Of a stretch of 64,000 nucleotides of DNA, positions 42,433 through 54,942 are shown piece after piece; the stretch's first letter is position 1, and each line of letters begins with the position of its first letter. The notes below the pieces were generated by a model. It searched no databases. It saw only the letters and a program-made list of their open reading frames with translations, and had not been told where the DNA came from. Source of the DNA: Liriodendron chinense (Eukaryota; Streptophyta; Magnoliopsida; Magnoliales; Magnoliaceae); NCBI GenBank assembly GCA_003013855.2, contig ML058526.1, positions 1,922,001 to 1,986,000 of the forward strand. Reading direction: 5' to 3'. A program made the translations under genes and the position numbers.

Positions 42433-42929
42433 TTCTATTCTTGCATTGTATATTTAATTGCTTAATTATATAAATGTTTGAATGCTTGAATGTTATGTTC
42501 TAGATAGACACATTCACACACAAGAGGTATATTCACTAGGCTTGTGGACATTATGCTCAACAAGATGAATATCATATTGTCTACATTGCTTTCTAAACTT
42601 AATGCTTAAGTAGCTATATCTTTAGTAATCTAGATATTGCACATTGATTAGAAGCTCAACTTGTTGTATCATTTATAATATATATGCTTAGGATAGTTTG
42701 CTTAATTGTATTATCTTTTAGTAGCCTTTGTGATTGGACCCACTTATGCTTAGAAGCTAAGTGTTCTTATTTAATTAAGTTTATAATTGTTAAACTAGTT
42801 AATTAGGCAAGATATTTTAAAAGATTTTAAAAAGGTCTTATCACCCGCCCTTTAAGACATAATCATTGTTCTATATTCTTCACTAGCTTCCGCATGAAGC
42901 GTAGGGTTTCCTCTACCAGCGTAATTTCA
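42433..42929 (+). repeat. 5' LTR end of element C
   Basis: The mid-to-end part of the SIRE-like LTR, ending CCAGCGTAATTTCA two bases before the PBS. Its first part is separated from it by LTR copy L. Confidence 0.78.
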
Positions 42930-42931
42930 AT

Positions 42932-42942
42932 TGGTATCAGAG
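42932..42942 (+). other. Primer-binding site of element C
   Basis: TGGTATCAGAG, the plant copia PBS complementary to initiator tRNA-Met. Confidence 0.9.
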
Positions 42943-43079
42943 AGGTTTGCTCTTCAAGGACTTAACCATCTAGAGTATAATCCGATACCGGAGTTATAGC
43001 ACGATGTCTACCTAAGAGCGGAGTAACTTTATCATTCCTCCACTATATTTTAACGGATCAAATTATGCATATTGAAAAG

Positions 43080-44097
43080 CGTGAAAGCGAATATTTTATT
43101 GTCCCTTAATCCAATAGTATGTGGCTTAGTTCACGAGGTTGGATAACACCTATGGAAATGGTGAAACGAGATGGAGTTGCAGTTACCCAATCCAAACCAA
43201 TGAAAAATTAGAGTGACCAAAAAAGGTCTCTTTATGGCTACAATGTCAAGGGTCTCAACGTAATCTTTTCTACAGTCTCACACGATGAATTTAATCGTAT
43301 ATGTAACTGTGAGAATAACAAATCAGCTTGAGAGATCCTATAGACCACACATGAAGGAACGAGTACCGTCAAACGTTCTAAATGGCAACTCCTCACCACA
43401 TAATTCAAAAATATTAAAATGGGTGAGGATTAAACATTTATGGAGTTTTATGCTAAACTAAACCATATTTATAACTCTATGCATGGCTTAGAAGATAGGG
43501 TTTCGAATAGGCGAATTTGTAGAAAAAACCTTAGGTCCCTCCCAAAGAGATTTAGTTCAAAAGTCATAGTATTGGAAGAGTGTAGAGACATTCATACAAT
43601 GAAAGTGGAAGAACTCTTAGGTTCCCTACAAACTCATGAGCTACACTTTAATCCCTCCTCTAAGAGAAAAATATTATCTTGAAGACCTTACGTAGGCAAA
43701 AGAAAATTGAGAGTGAGTCTTCCGAAAATAGTGATCAGGATGATGAGAAACAAAAATTAAATAAAGAGTTAAGAGATTCTTTAAATTTGAAAGAACGAGG
43801 AGTTGTGACAAGAAGAAAAAAAAAGTGAGAAATTCAAAGGTAAATCATCCAAATTTTATTCCGTCCAATGTTACAACTATAATGAATATGGTCATGTTGC
43901 CAATGAATGCTCAACCAAGCCTAAAAAGAAGTAAAAAAGTTGCGACAACAACATGGGATGATACAGAAGAGTCCAAATCTGAATCTAGTGACTTTACTAG
44001 TAATGGGGACAAAAAATCAGTGAGAATTCTCATGGCCTTCACCACTACCTCTCTTTCTCCTAATCTAATAGACGATCCCGACCATTATCCCTTATAG
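43080..44097 (+). pseudogene. gag: Gag of copia element C (UBN2-type)
   Basis: A clear frame (43440-43682) reads EFYAKLNHIYNSMHGLEDR, ICRKNLRSLPKRFSSKVIVLEE and HTMKVEELLGSLQTHEL, the UBN2/gag-polypeptide domain of plant copia elements. Upstream remnants (43090-43430) are out of frame. Downstream, in another frame, CYNYNEYGHVANEC (about 43876-43917) is a zinc knuckle whose second Cys is Tyr. The last frame (43825-44097) is shifted relative to that knuckle. Several lesions make it inactive. Confidence 0.85.
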
Positions 44098-44861
44098 GCG
44101 AAGGAGTTCCCAACCCCTTCTTATTCACCGAATTTTACGAGGGTGTTGAGGAAAGTCGGTTACCCTTATAATGAACAAACTAGAAATTGTTAGTGAGGAT
44201 AGCTAGAATCTGGATACTATAAGTAAATCTGAGAATTTTAGCCTCATTGGTGTGCTTAGAGCCAAATCAGAGGATTCCAGCCTCATTAGCCTATATTGAT
44301 AGTTTAGCTTATGCTTTCTTTTGGTATATTTAGTTGTTAAATTGTTTTTCTGCTTAAATTAGCATAATCTTGTTAAATTATGTGTTTAATGTTTGTTAAT
44401 CTATGTCATGGTCATATATGCTTCATGTTTATCTTAATATGGCCAATTCTACATGATCACTTAGATAAGAATATATCTTGAGATAATGACATGCATGCTC
44501 CATATTTTAATGTTCAAGCACCCTTATCCCTTATGTTAGCATGTGCCTATAGTTATATTGTAGATATTCTAACCTCTCCTACCTTAACCTTAATTGATAT
44601 ATCATTAAAGGGGATATATTAGTTTATCAATTGCTAACAAAAGGGGGGGGGGGGGGGGGGGGAGATCAAGTCCCACCAAAACAAGTTTGTATCTATTTTG
44701 CAAAAATTGATAGGTTATGAGGGAGCAACTGATGAGTAGCTTTGTTAGTAGTGTGCATGTTAAGAGTCCGTGTTTCAAATGTAAATCATTATGATCTTGT
44801 ACATATATTTGTTTTTTTTGGTAGGCTAGGTTTTTGTCACGTAATTGACAAAGGGGGAGAT
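44098..44861 (+). other. Non-coding 3' interior of element C with poly-G tract and polypurine tract
   Basis: This AT-rich stretch has no coding similarity. A run of 20 G (44643-44662) sits in the context AAAA-G20-AGATC, which resembles an enlarged PPT. The true PPT, CAAAGGGGGAGAT (44849-44861), adjoins the LTR start TGTTAGTACAC. Confidence 0.75.
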
Positions 44862-46728
44862 TGTTAGTACACTTTTCTATAGCATATTAGTGCACATTAT
44901 TTGTCAATTACGTAGGTCTTTATGTTTAGGTGTTGGTTGAGCTCAAAGAAGATAAAAATCGAAGACTAAGTGCACCAGCTACATCAAAGAAGAAGAACAC
45001 AGGTAAATCAGAGCTGCCTTAGTAAGCCAAAACCCGTGAACCTAAACCAAAACTAAATTTTTTAATGACTTGACCAAATAGGTAAACTTTTAGTCATCCT
45101 ATAATGGCTTTAGGTGTCCCAAAATACCACCCAAAGTTAGGCCTTAGAAGTTTTTAAGCTATTGTAAAATACAACTTAAAATAACAAACTTACAATGCTG
45201 TCAGCTGACCTGTCGCCCGATCGATGGTAGGTATCTGCCGACCATCAACCGATCGATATAGGCCAGGATTTAGACAACAACCAAAAAATTAACCAAGCCT
45301 TATTTAGGCCGGCAATGCCCATCATAGGCTGACCGATGGCCCTCTGTCAGCTGACTATAGGTTGGTCGACAGATAACCGTTTATGCCCGTTTATATCTGT
45401 TAGAGCTTCAATACTATATATATGTAACTTGAATTTTGGGCAATGATAGAGAGAATTTAGTGTCTTAGAAGTCACCATTCTAGCAACCATTATTAGGCCC
45501 CAATCCTAGCCATTCTAAGTCATCTTGCTTGTGATTCATCACAAGATGGAGTATTCAAAGCTCAAATGAAGTTGAACTTGCTCTCTCTTGTTCTTTAGAT
45601 GTTTTATGCACCTTCACCATAGGTAAATCCTTCATTTGAATCTCTCTAGAGATCCAATTAGGTGAATCCTTTTAGGCTTGCAACACACAATCATTTGTAG
45701 AAGATTCAACCATTCCTAGCACCTTAGGCATCTCAGAAGAGCACCATATGCAAGGTAATTGATCATTGGAGCTGAGGCCTTAACAAAGCATCGGCAACAA
45801 GATTAAGGAGCAAAGGGGAGCTAATTGAAGCATGAGAGATCGAAGATCAAGCAACCCAAAGCGGTGCTGAATAAGGGGCTCAGTCCGACAAAGTAAGTGT
45901 CGTTATTGAGAGTCTAGTTGCGCTTTTTCCTTGTGGAGAATTGAGTATGAGAGCTTGGAATCAAACTCAACCAAGTCTCCAAGGGGAGCTTCCGGCAAGA
46001 GTGTACGTTGGGTTCTTGAGTATGAGCGAAAGGTTGGGAGGAACCTTGTCAAACTCTTGAGTTGGATGGAACCCGTAAACATCTGGGTTAAGAGATGAAC
46101 ATGTTAAAATCTCCATCATAGGTTGGGAGAAACCTTGTTAAACTCCTCGGTAGGGTGGAACCAATTTAAAACTCCTTGGGAGGAACCTGATTTAAACTCC
46201 CTAAGTGAATTCTGGTGTACTCGAGGAATGAGTACAACAACCAAGAGTCGAGTTGGGAAACCAAACCACTATACATCGTTGTGTTTATAATTGTCATTTG
46301 AGTACTATTTTATTCATGCATTGTCTATTTAATTGTTTAATTATATAAATGTTTGAATGGTTAAATGTTATGTTCTAAATAATCACATTCACACACAAGA
46401 TGTATGTTCACTATACTTTTAGACATTATGCTCAACAAGATGAACCTCATGTTGTTTACATAGCTTTCTAGACTAGTTGCTTAGGTAGTTATATCTTTAG
46501 CAGTCTAGATATTAAACTTTAATTTGAAGCTCAACTTATTGTATCATTTATAATCTATGTGCTTAGGAGAGTTTTCTTAGTTATATTTTTTTTATAGCCT
46601 TTGTGATTGGACCCACTTAAGCATGGAAGCTAAGTATTCTTGTTTAATTAAGTTTATAGTTGCTAAACTAGTTAATTAGGCAAGACTTTTTAAAGGATTT
46701 AAAAAAAGTTATAATCACCCCTCTTCTA
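44862..46728 (+). repeat. 3' LTR of element C, first part
   Basis: It starts TGTTAGTACACTTTTC right after the PPT and runs to CACCCCTCTTCTA, where another LTR of the same family begins. The U3 word cluster (about 45205-45390) uses CCGATCGAT and GACCGATGG instead of GACCGGTC. The end of this LTR reappears at 50696-50774. Confidence 0.8.
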
Positions 46729-47078
46729 CATTAGTGCACTTTTCTATAGCATACTAGTTAACCTTATTTGTCAATTACATAGGTCTTGAGTCTAGGTGTT
46801 TGTTAAGCTTAAAGAATATGAAGATCGAATACTCAAGCGGACTTGCTGCACCAAGGAAGAAGAAACAGCTAAATGAGATGCCTTAGTGAGACTTGAACCT
46901 TAAACCAAATCAAAACTCAAACCTCTAGTTGACCTTGACCAATAGGCAGACTTTTAATCATCTTAGATTAGCCTTAGGTGTCCCAAAAGATCACCCAAAT
47001 AATGGCCCGAGAGATTGCATGAGCTGCTGTAAAAAATACACTTAAGACAGTAAAAATTCATATCTGTCAACCGGTCTT
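46729..47078 (+). repeat. SIRE-like LTR copy M1, first part
   Basis: It starts at CATTAGTGCACTTTTC and breaks at ACCGGTCTT, where copy M2 begins. It continues at 49083-50695 and ends GACGCAATTTCA. Flanks TTCTA (46724-46728) and CTCTA (50696-50700) look like a one-mismatch target duplication. No PBS follows its end, so it is a solo LTR. Confidence 0.75.
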
Positions 47079-49082
47079 TATTAGTGCACTTTTCTGTGGC
47101 ATACTAGTGCACCTTGTTTGTTAATCACTTAGGTCAGTGAGTCTGGTGTCGGTTGAGCTTAACGAAGATGAAGACTGAAGACTTAAGTGGCTCTGCTGTA
47201 TTAAGGAAGAAGAAACAGGTAAAAGTGATGCCTTTGTGAGCCTTGAACCTTGACCTACCCAAAACCCAAACCTCTTGATGACCCTACCCTTAGAATATCT
47301 TGTAGTCATCTTCAGATTGGCCCCAAGTGTCCCAAAAGACCATATCATTCTTGGCCATAGTGTTTGGACAGTGAAAGAGTGGGTCAGCAAATACATTTGG
47401 CTGAACCCAGGCCTGTCCAACCGGTCACGACCAGCCGGCTGGACTGGACCGACCGGTCATGACTGGTCGGACTAGCTTCCAGACTAAACAGCAAGTTGTT
47501 GTGTTCACAGGCTCTTGGGCCGACCGGTCAGCAGGTCTAGTCAGACCTGTCAAATCGACCCCCCATCAAGATAGCAGCTCTCTGTCTTACCTGGCTGTTC
47601 GCCGACTAATCTTGACCGGTTGGAACAGGTCGGGACTAACCATTTTTTGCCCGTTTTGTGTCCGTTTGGACCTTCTTTATAAAATGGATTGGCGTGTTTG
47701 TTGAGCAAAGAAGAGGGATTTTAAGAGGAATGAGCCACTATTGTTGGAGACTATTTGAGGCTCATTCCAAACCTATGCAAGGCATCTTCCTTGTGATTTA
47801 ACACGAGAATGGAGCATTCCAAGCTCATAAAGAAGATGACATTTATCCCCTCTTAATCTCTAGAGTTTGGATATTCCTTGATAGTCATATCCTTATCCAA
47901 ATCTCTAAGATGAGATCGTTGTAGGTGAGCAACTCTAGGCAACCCATTCCTATTAGTTGTAGAGTTCTCAAACCTATCCTCCCATCACCTTGGGCATCTC
48001 AAAGGCATCAGAAGCAAGGTGATTGATCAAGTGTAGCTGAAGCATTGGCGACGCAACAGCAACACGATCGGATGAGCAAGGGAGATTAAAGCACGGGAGA
48101 GCGGAATCAAGCAACCCAACCGACGCTGAACAAAGGGCTCATCCGACAAGTAAGGTTGTCTTTGTTGAGAGTCCATCACTCAACTCCCATAGGGGAGTTG
48201 AGTGTAGAGTTTGTTTATCAAACTCGAACTAAGGTCGTTTGCCGATCATAGGCTTGTTTGTTGAGCCTAAAACTTTAAGGACGTTAGCCGTTCCTTGGCT
48301 TGTTTGTCGGCCTAAAGACTAGAGGTTGTTTGGCACTCCTTGGCTTGTTTGTCGAGCCTAAACAAAGTCACTAAGGGGGAGCCTCCGACACGAGAGTGAA
48401 CGTGCGTCGGGTTGAGAGTTAGCCATGTCCAAAACTCTGTTTATGGTCGAGAGGTGAACCGAAAAAACTTCCGTGTAATGGTTGAGAGGTGAACCTCATT
48501 TAAAAGCTCCGATAGCGAATGCCGGTGTGCTCAATGGGGTTGAGTACTTAAACCAGGAGTGGAGTAAACCCAAAGTCGAACCACTATACATGCTTGTGTT
48601 TGTGATTGAATTAAGCATATTGTTATCTTAGCATTGAATGTTTAATTATTAATTATGTATGCTTGATAGGAATGTATGCTAGACACTAGAGAGGCACATC
48701 CACACACAAGATGTACTTTCACTAGTAGTATAGACTTGAGCTCATTGATCCATTCTCATAAGTCTACATAGGTTACATAAATTAGGAGCTTGATTTGTTT
48801 AATCATTTGAGTATCTAAGCATGCTTAAACTAGGTTGCTTATTGCTTAAACAATATGCTAATCTTGTGATTGGACCCACTTAGGCTTGGAAGCCAAAGTA
48901 TTCTTGCTTACTTAGTTTAAATTGTTAAATTGTGTAAGTAGGCAAAAAGAATTTTAAAATGTCCTAATCACCCCCTCCCCCCCCCCCCCCCCCCCCCCCA
49001 ATAGAACTTAGCCATAATTCTAGTTGCTCTTTAAGCTTCTGCACATACGAAGGTGTTGTGTTAGACTACAGATGTAATTTCA
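47079..49082 (+). repeat. SIRE-like solo LTR copy M2, inserted in M1
   Basis: About 2.0 kb, TATTAGTGCAC to GATGTAATTTCA. Flanks GTCTT (47074-47078) and GTCGT (49083-49087) are a duplication with one mismatch. U3 words GACCGGTC occur at about 47415-47530. A run of 23 C (48977-48999) replaces the usual CCCCCTC near the end. The stretch 48240-48360 has three imperfect repeats around CTTGGCTTGTTTGTCGAGCC-like words. Confidence 0.8.
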
Positions 49083-50695
49083 GTCGTGGCCTATGGTCAA
49101 CCGGTCGTTAGAGGCCACAATTGGGACAACTACGAAAACAGGTCCCCATGCCTTTATTAAACCAGTCGCCCAACCGGTCGGTAGAGTTCAAACTTGGGAC
49201 AACAAGCTTTCACTAGTCTCAAGCCAATTCGATTGGTCATACCTCAACAACCGACCAATCGTGGACCCCTATGATCGGTTGCAACTAGCCGTTAGCTGCC
49301 ATTTTCTACTTGTTGAAGTTTTTGCTCTATATATTTGCAGGTCAGCTTTTTTAGTTTTCAAATAGATTTTAGTGCATTAGAAGTCACCCTCATTGCCCAC
49401 ACCATTAGGCTCTAATTCTAAGCATTCAAAGTCATCTTCCTTATGTTTGATCACAAGATGGAGCATTCAAAGTCATCTTCCTTATGTTTGATCACAAGAT
49501 GGAGCATTCAAAGCTATATGAAGATGGACTTGCTCTCTCTTGATCTTTAGATGTCTAGGCACCTTAACCATAGGTAAATCCTTTGTCTAAACCCCTCTAA
49601 AGATCCAAATAGGTGGAATTCCTTTAGACATCCAAATCCTACTAGTTGTAGAGAATTCACAACATCTTCTATCACCTTAGGCATCTCAAGAGCATCACAA
49701 GCAAGGTGATTCATCGGTGGAGCTGAGGCATTGGCAACGCAGTGGAAACACGATCAGGGGAGTTGATTGAAGCACAGGAGAGCAGAGATCGAGTAACCCA
49801 ACAAAGTGCTCAACAAGGGGCTTAATCCGACAAATAAGTTATCATCTTAAGAGTCTGGTTGCACTCCTTCCTCATGGAGGATTGAGTGTAAGATTTTAAA
49901 ATCAAACTCGAACAAGTCTCTAAGGGGAGCCTAATGGGAGTGTACGCTAGGTTCTTGAATTGGAACCGAAGAGTTGAGAGGAACCTTGTCAAACTCTTGG
50001 GTATGATGGATCCCGTAAATATTTTGTTTGGGAGATGAACCAGTAAAATCTCCGTCATAAGTTGGGATAAACCTTGTCAAACTCCCTGGTAAGGTGGAAC
50101 CGATTTAAAACATCTAGCTTAGGAAGAACCTAATTTAAACTTCTTGTGAATGCCGATGTGCTCAAGGGGTGAGTACTTGAACTGAGAGTGGAGGAGACAA
50201 GTAGTCGAACCACTATAAATGCTTGTGTTTGTAATGTATTTGAGCACATTGTTATCTTAGCATTGTATATTTAATTGCTTAATTATAAATGTTTAATAGG
50301 AATATATGCTAGGCACTAGATAGGCACATTCACACACACGATGTACTTTCACTAATTAGTGTAGACTTGAACTCGTATGATCCATTCTCATATAGTTTAC
50401 ATAGGTTGCATAGATTAGGTGCTTGATTAGTTAAATCATTTGATAATCTATGCATGCTTAAACTAGGTAGCTTAATTGCTTTATCTTTGCTAATATTATG
50501 ATTGGACCCACTTAAGCTTGGAAGCTAAGTGTTCTTGCTTAATTAGTTTATAATTGTTATTTAGTTTAATTAGGCAAAAGGTTTTCAAAAGGATTTTAAA
50601 ACTGTCTTAATCACCCCCTTTTAGGACTTAACTATAGTTATACGAGCTCCGTAAGCTTTCGCGTATAGCGTAGGGTATCCCTTGACGCAATTTCA
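49083..50695 (+). repeat. SIRE-like LTR copy M1, second part
   Basis: It resumes inside the U3 word region (GGTCAACCGGTCGTTAGAG, 49090-49280) and runs to TTGACGCAATTTCA. There is a 50-base local duplication at about 49434-49510 (TCATCTTCCTTATGTTTGATC twice). No gene. Confidence 0.75.
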
Positions 50696-50774
50696 CTCTA
50701 AGACCTAGCCATAATTTTATAAACTTAGCTAGCTTTTGCACGTAGCGTATGATTTCTCCCCCAATGCAACTTCA
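50696..50774 (+). repeat. End of the element C 3' LTR
   Basis: CTCTAAGACCTAGCCATAATT to ATGCAACTTCA continues the LTR interrupted at 46728. The minisatellite follows at once. Confidence 0.7.
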
Positions 50775-50988
50775 AGTCATCCATCATGCAAGGCCCACCT
50801 TTAACGTGGATTGTCTATCATGCAAGGCCCAATTTCAAATTGGACTGTCCATAATGCAGGGCTCGCCTTGGATGTGGATCATTCATCATTAGGAGTCGAC
50901 CTTCGATGTGAATTGTCCCCATATGGGACCCACCTTGATATAGGTAATCTAATCTATCATGTTGGGCACACCATCAATATTATCGATG
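50775..50988. repeat. GGCCCACC minisatellite, left block
   Basis: Degenerate copies of about 37 bases (CATCATGCAAGGCCCACC, TTAACGTGGATTGTC-like). The same family resumes at 62496, beyond LTR copy N and element D. Confidence 0.8.
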
Positions 50989-51934
50989 TGAAATTACACC
51001 TTTTGGATTAAAGGTATATTAGTGCGGAAGCTTGTAGAGCAACTAGAGGGGGGTGATTAGGACCCTTTTAAAATTATGTCACCTACTTGTGCAATTTAAC
51101 AATTTAAACTAAGCAATCAATACTTCAGCTTTCAAGCCTAAGTGAGTCCAATCACAAGGCTAGCATATAATTAGCAATTAAACAACCTAACCTAAGCATG
51201 CATAGATAATCAAATGATAAAACAAATCAAGCTCCTGATCTTGTAACCTATGTACACTAAGAGAATGGATCAATGAGCTCAAGTCTACACTACTTAGTGA
51301 AAGTACATCTTGTGTGTGGATGTGTCTATCTAGTGTCTACCATACATTGCTATCAAGCATTCGTAATTAACAATTAAACATACACTACTAAGATATCAAT
51401 GTGCTCAATTCAATCACAAGCATAAGCATGTATAGTGGTTTGACTTTGGGTTTACTCCACTCCCGATTAAAGTACTCAACCCCGTTGAGCACACCGACAT
51501 TCACTATACGGAGGTTTTAAATAAGGTTCACCTCTCAACCTTAACACAGAGGTTTTACCAGTTCACCTCTCAACCTTAACACGAAGGTTTTACCAGTTCA
51601 CCTCTCAACCATAAACGAAGTTTTGGATAAGACTAACTTCTAACCCGACGCACGATCACTCTCGTGTCGGAAACTCCCCCTTGGAGACTTGTTTAGGCCC
51701 GACAAACGTGCCAAGGAACAGCATACGTCCCTAGATGTTTAGGTTCAACTAACAAGCTAAGGATCAGCAAATGACACTAGATCGAGTTTGACAAATAAAC
51801 TCTACACTCAATTCCCAAAGGAAAAATAGTGGATTGACTCACAATAAATGACAACCTTACTTATCGGACGAGCCACTTGTTTAGCGCCGCTTCGAGTTGC
51901 TTGATCTTCGTTCTCCTATCCTTTAATTAGCTCC
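50989..51934 (-). repeat. SIRE-like LTR copy N, left part (LTR end side)
   Basis: The LTR 3' end on the minus strand is GTAATTTCA at 50989. It is followed outward by the usual CCCCCCTCTAGTTGC and GATTGGACTCACTTAGGC segments until element D begins. A 44-base local duplication (TTCACCTCTCAACC) occurs near 51527-51610. Confidence 0.75.
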
Positions 51935-53312
51935 TGTTCGCTCGTCTCAAGTGCAAGGCTGCGATGCAATAATAAATCTCGGTAAGACCGAGGTCTATCC
52001 ACAAGGAATTAGAAAACAACTTCTAAGCTATTCCAACAACTAGGATTGCAATAATTAAGAGATTCAATTGAGAGAATTGTGTTAAAACAGTAACTTAAGA
52101 AAAACAGTAATTGAGGAACTAAGGCTTTCGAGGATCCACTTGTAGCAATCACATGTCAATCCAAGCATAATACACAACTAGATTTGAAGTTCTATCTCTC
52201 ATCTAGTTGGAAGATAAAGCATTAAACACATTCAATCCCACTTAAGTTGAACTTCTAAGTTCTAGTCCTATTCAATCACATAGCATTCGAAATCATAACC
52301 TTCGGAGCAACAGCCATGCCTATGGACTATGTCATGCTCAAGGGTTACCATAATTTGAATCTAATCAAACAAAACATGATAATCTCAGAGAATTGCAAGG
52401 AATCCATGTCCGAAGTACATGAACTCTCATAAAACTTCTAAAAATATCAACTTTATATGAACTAGAATACTCAAAATTCAAACTTGAAGTGAAACTATTT
52501 TAATCAAACTGAATTAAACATGAAATTGGCTACAAGCTTCACCTCTCATCCTTAGCTGAGAGATTCTAGCCGAGCATTGTCATACTACAACTATAACTCA
52601 ATAAAAAAGATATAAAAAGCATAAAAAAACCCGGAGTTGGGGGGGTTGCAAACGCTCCACGATGGCTTCCTTCACTTCCCACGAAGTTCCTCAGCTTCTC
52701 TGATGCCCTAGGAAGAGACCGTAGGTGTCCTTTTATAGTGGGGAGGCTCTACCACATTGAAATCTTCCAGAATTGCGTAGCATTATGCACTTGCGCAGAA
52801 AATCTCGGATCTCGAAATAGAAAGCACTTTTTTACGCATGGCCTAACGGTCTTGACCGGTCGGACTGGGCTCGCCGATCGATCACGACCGGTCGGACCTG
52901 TCTGTTATAAGTCCAGCGTGCACAGGAAGGTCCCTGACCTGATGGACGACCGGTCTTGACCGGTAGGACCAAACTGGTCCTTACTCCAGTGGCTTCACAA
53001 GAGTGGGCAGCAGGGTGGCCAACCGGTCTGGCTCCCTTGGCCGACCGGTCATGATCGGTTGGACCCCTGTTCTTTTCTTTTTTTTCTTCATTTCTTTCTT
53101 CTCTTTTCTCCCTCTTTCTTCTTCCTTCTTTAGTCCACCTTGGGCCTTCATTCAAAGGCTCCTAAATATGCTCTTTTTTTATCTCCAATTAGGCAAAATC
53201 GCTCTCATTCCTACAATCACAAAACATGCATTAGATGGGCCTTTTAAACATGCAAACCATGCATATAATGTAATGTAATGGGCTATATCATGTATAAATT
53301 GGAGGTTCAACA
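51935..53312 (-). repeat. 3' LTR of element D
   Basis: 1378 bp, TGTTGAACCTCC (53312) to GACGAGCGAACA (51935) on the minus strand. The U3 word cluster (52845-53070) has CTTGACCGGTCGG and CCGACCGGTCATG copies next to a polypyrimidine tract (53080-53135). The end has the CTCGGTAAGACCGAG hairpin. Confidence 0.93.
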
Positions 53313-54486
53313 CACCCCCCAACTAGCTTTTTGTTAGTCCCGAGCAAAACATGCGTGAAATAAATTCAAACCCCCAAAAACCAACTCTCATTCAGAAACT
53401 ATGTTTCTATCCATTCCAAGACATACAAGTATAAAATTCAGAAAAATGAGGTGATAGAAGTTGAAACCTTAAACTCTCAAAACATAATAAGTGTCCATAT
53501 GAAATTTCCGCTGATTGATTGATAAATAGAAGAACTCGAACAAATTCAACCTAGTGTGCATAGTGAAAGTTCATCTCATGAGTTTCTGGGATTATCTTCT
53601 CCATAGATCAACTAAACTACGGATCTCAAGGTGCACAGAGCAACAACAAGCCTATGACAGGAATTTGCCTTACTGTCCTTCCGACAGCTTTCACACTACG
53701 TCCCATTTTTTGCTTTGGTTACGGGTAGACCATCCCCCGGTTGGTAGTAGGTAGCCCTTTTCGGAGTTTTCCACCATGTTTTCCATCATTCCCAATTTTC
53801 ATCCTTCCTTTTCCTTTTTCTTTTACATTAGATAGGATTTTTAGAAATTCATATCTTTTGTTATTTTCTCATGGACAAGGATGGACAAAGTACCTCGGCT
53901 TGGTTCCTCAACACCTCAAATTTAAGTCTAGCCTAATCCACAAATCACATGATCCCTTCAAACCATGAAAATCGTGTAATGTGAACTAGGTGTAAGAGTG
54001 TTCAAATTTTCTATCAATCACATAAATAGGAGAATTTACATATAAAACCATTATATTAAGAGAAGTTCAAGACTTGCAACATCACTCACTTCGTATCTCC
54101 TTTTTTTATAGTCGTATCATCTCGAATGCATGGAAATAAGGTTTTCTAAAGGAGTTTTCAATTTTTAGAAAATTCGAAAAAATTTGCACAATATGATGCT
54201 CGAAGTGTTGCAAACTGCTAGATGAGATGAGGAATCTCATCTCACCCCCCAACCAAATCTTGCATTGTCCTCAATGTAAAAAGATATGCAATGAACATGA
54301 ACATGAAAGCAATGGTAAAATACAAGAGAGTGAGAACAATATTACCTGAGAGAATCGATCATGGAAGTCTGCAACTCCGACAACTAAATCCACTAAAACG
54401 GTAAAACTAAAATTGAAAAAGCAACTAAACCTAATCTACGCTATACCTCCGTCAGACAAGGAGATCAATCATCCCGATACACAGGA
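53313..54486 (-). other. 3' untranslated region of element D with two polypurine-like tracts
   Basis: The PPT TTGGGGGGTG (about 53313-53322, minus) adjoins the LTR. A second tract with TTGGTTGGGGGGTGAGAT lies at about 54242-54258, with conserved sequence around it that matches element F. No coding sequence is recognisable between them. Confidence 0.75.
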
Positions 54487-54942
54487 TCATTCAGAGTGAT
54501 GGATGTCCTCTGAATCAAATTTCTCAACAAATGGTTTAAGGCGTTGTCCATTAACTTTAAAACAGTTACCATTTGTGGCATTCTCTATCTCGACAGCCCC
54601 AGGCGGAAAAAGTTCTTTAACAATGTATGGGCCGGTCCATCGAGATCGCAATTTTTTCAGAAAAAGATGAAGCCGAGAATTATACAAGAGCACTTTCTGA
54701 CCTTCATGGAAAGATTTCCTGAAGATGTGCTTGTCATGAAAGGCATTCATCCTACTCTTGTAAATTCTCAAGTTCTCGTAGGCATCGTTCTGGATCTCGT
54801 CAAGCTCATTCATCTGGATTTTGCGAAGTGAGCTAGCCTTGTCAACATTAAAGTTCAATGCTCGAATTGCCCAATAGGCTTTGTGTTCAATCTCCACAGG
54901 TAAGTGACAAGCTTTCCCATGGACAAGTCTATAGGGGGACAT
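54487..54942 (-). pseudogene. pol: Integrase C-terminal part of element D
   Basis: A 151-codon frame: SPYRLVHGKACHLPVEIEHK, then WAIRALNFNVDKAS, ELDEIQNDAYENLRIYK, then HEGQKVLLYNSRLHLF and LRSRWTGPYIVKELFPPGAVEI. This is the Athila-type integrase tail with a GPY/F-like domain. It ends with a short acidic tail and a stop at 54487. Confidence 0.87.

Larger units (their letters stand above)
42433..50774 (+). mobile_element. Element C: SIRE-like copia retrotransposon, gutted
   Basis: On the plus strand: 5' LTR end (42433-42929), tRNA-iMet-type PBS, degenerate gag, short non-coding stretch with PPT, and 3' LTR (44862-46728 and 50696-50774) that contains two further LTR insertions. Protease, integrase, RT and RNase H are absent, so the internal part (about 1.9 kb) is heavily deleted. 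It ends next to a GGCCCACC minisatellite. The left part of its 5' LTR is outside the window. Confidence 0.78.

Noticed and set aside
53003..53278. Phe/Ser-rich frame in the element D LTR
   Set aside because: It is a by-product of the polypyrimidine tract, which is present in both LTRs.
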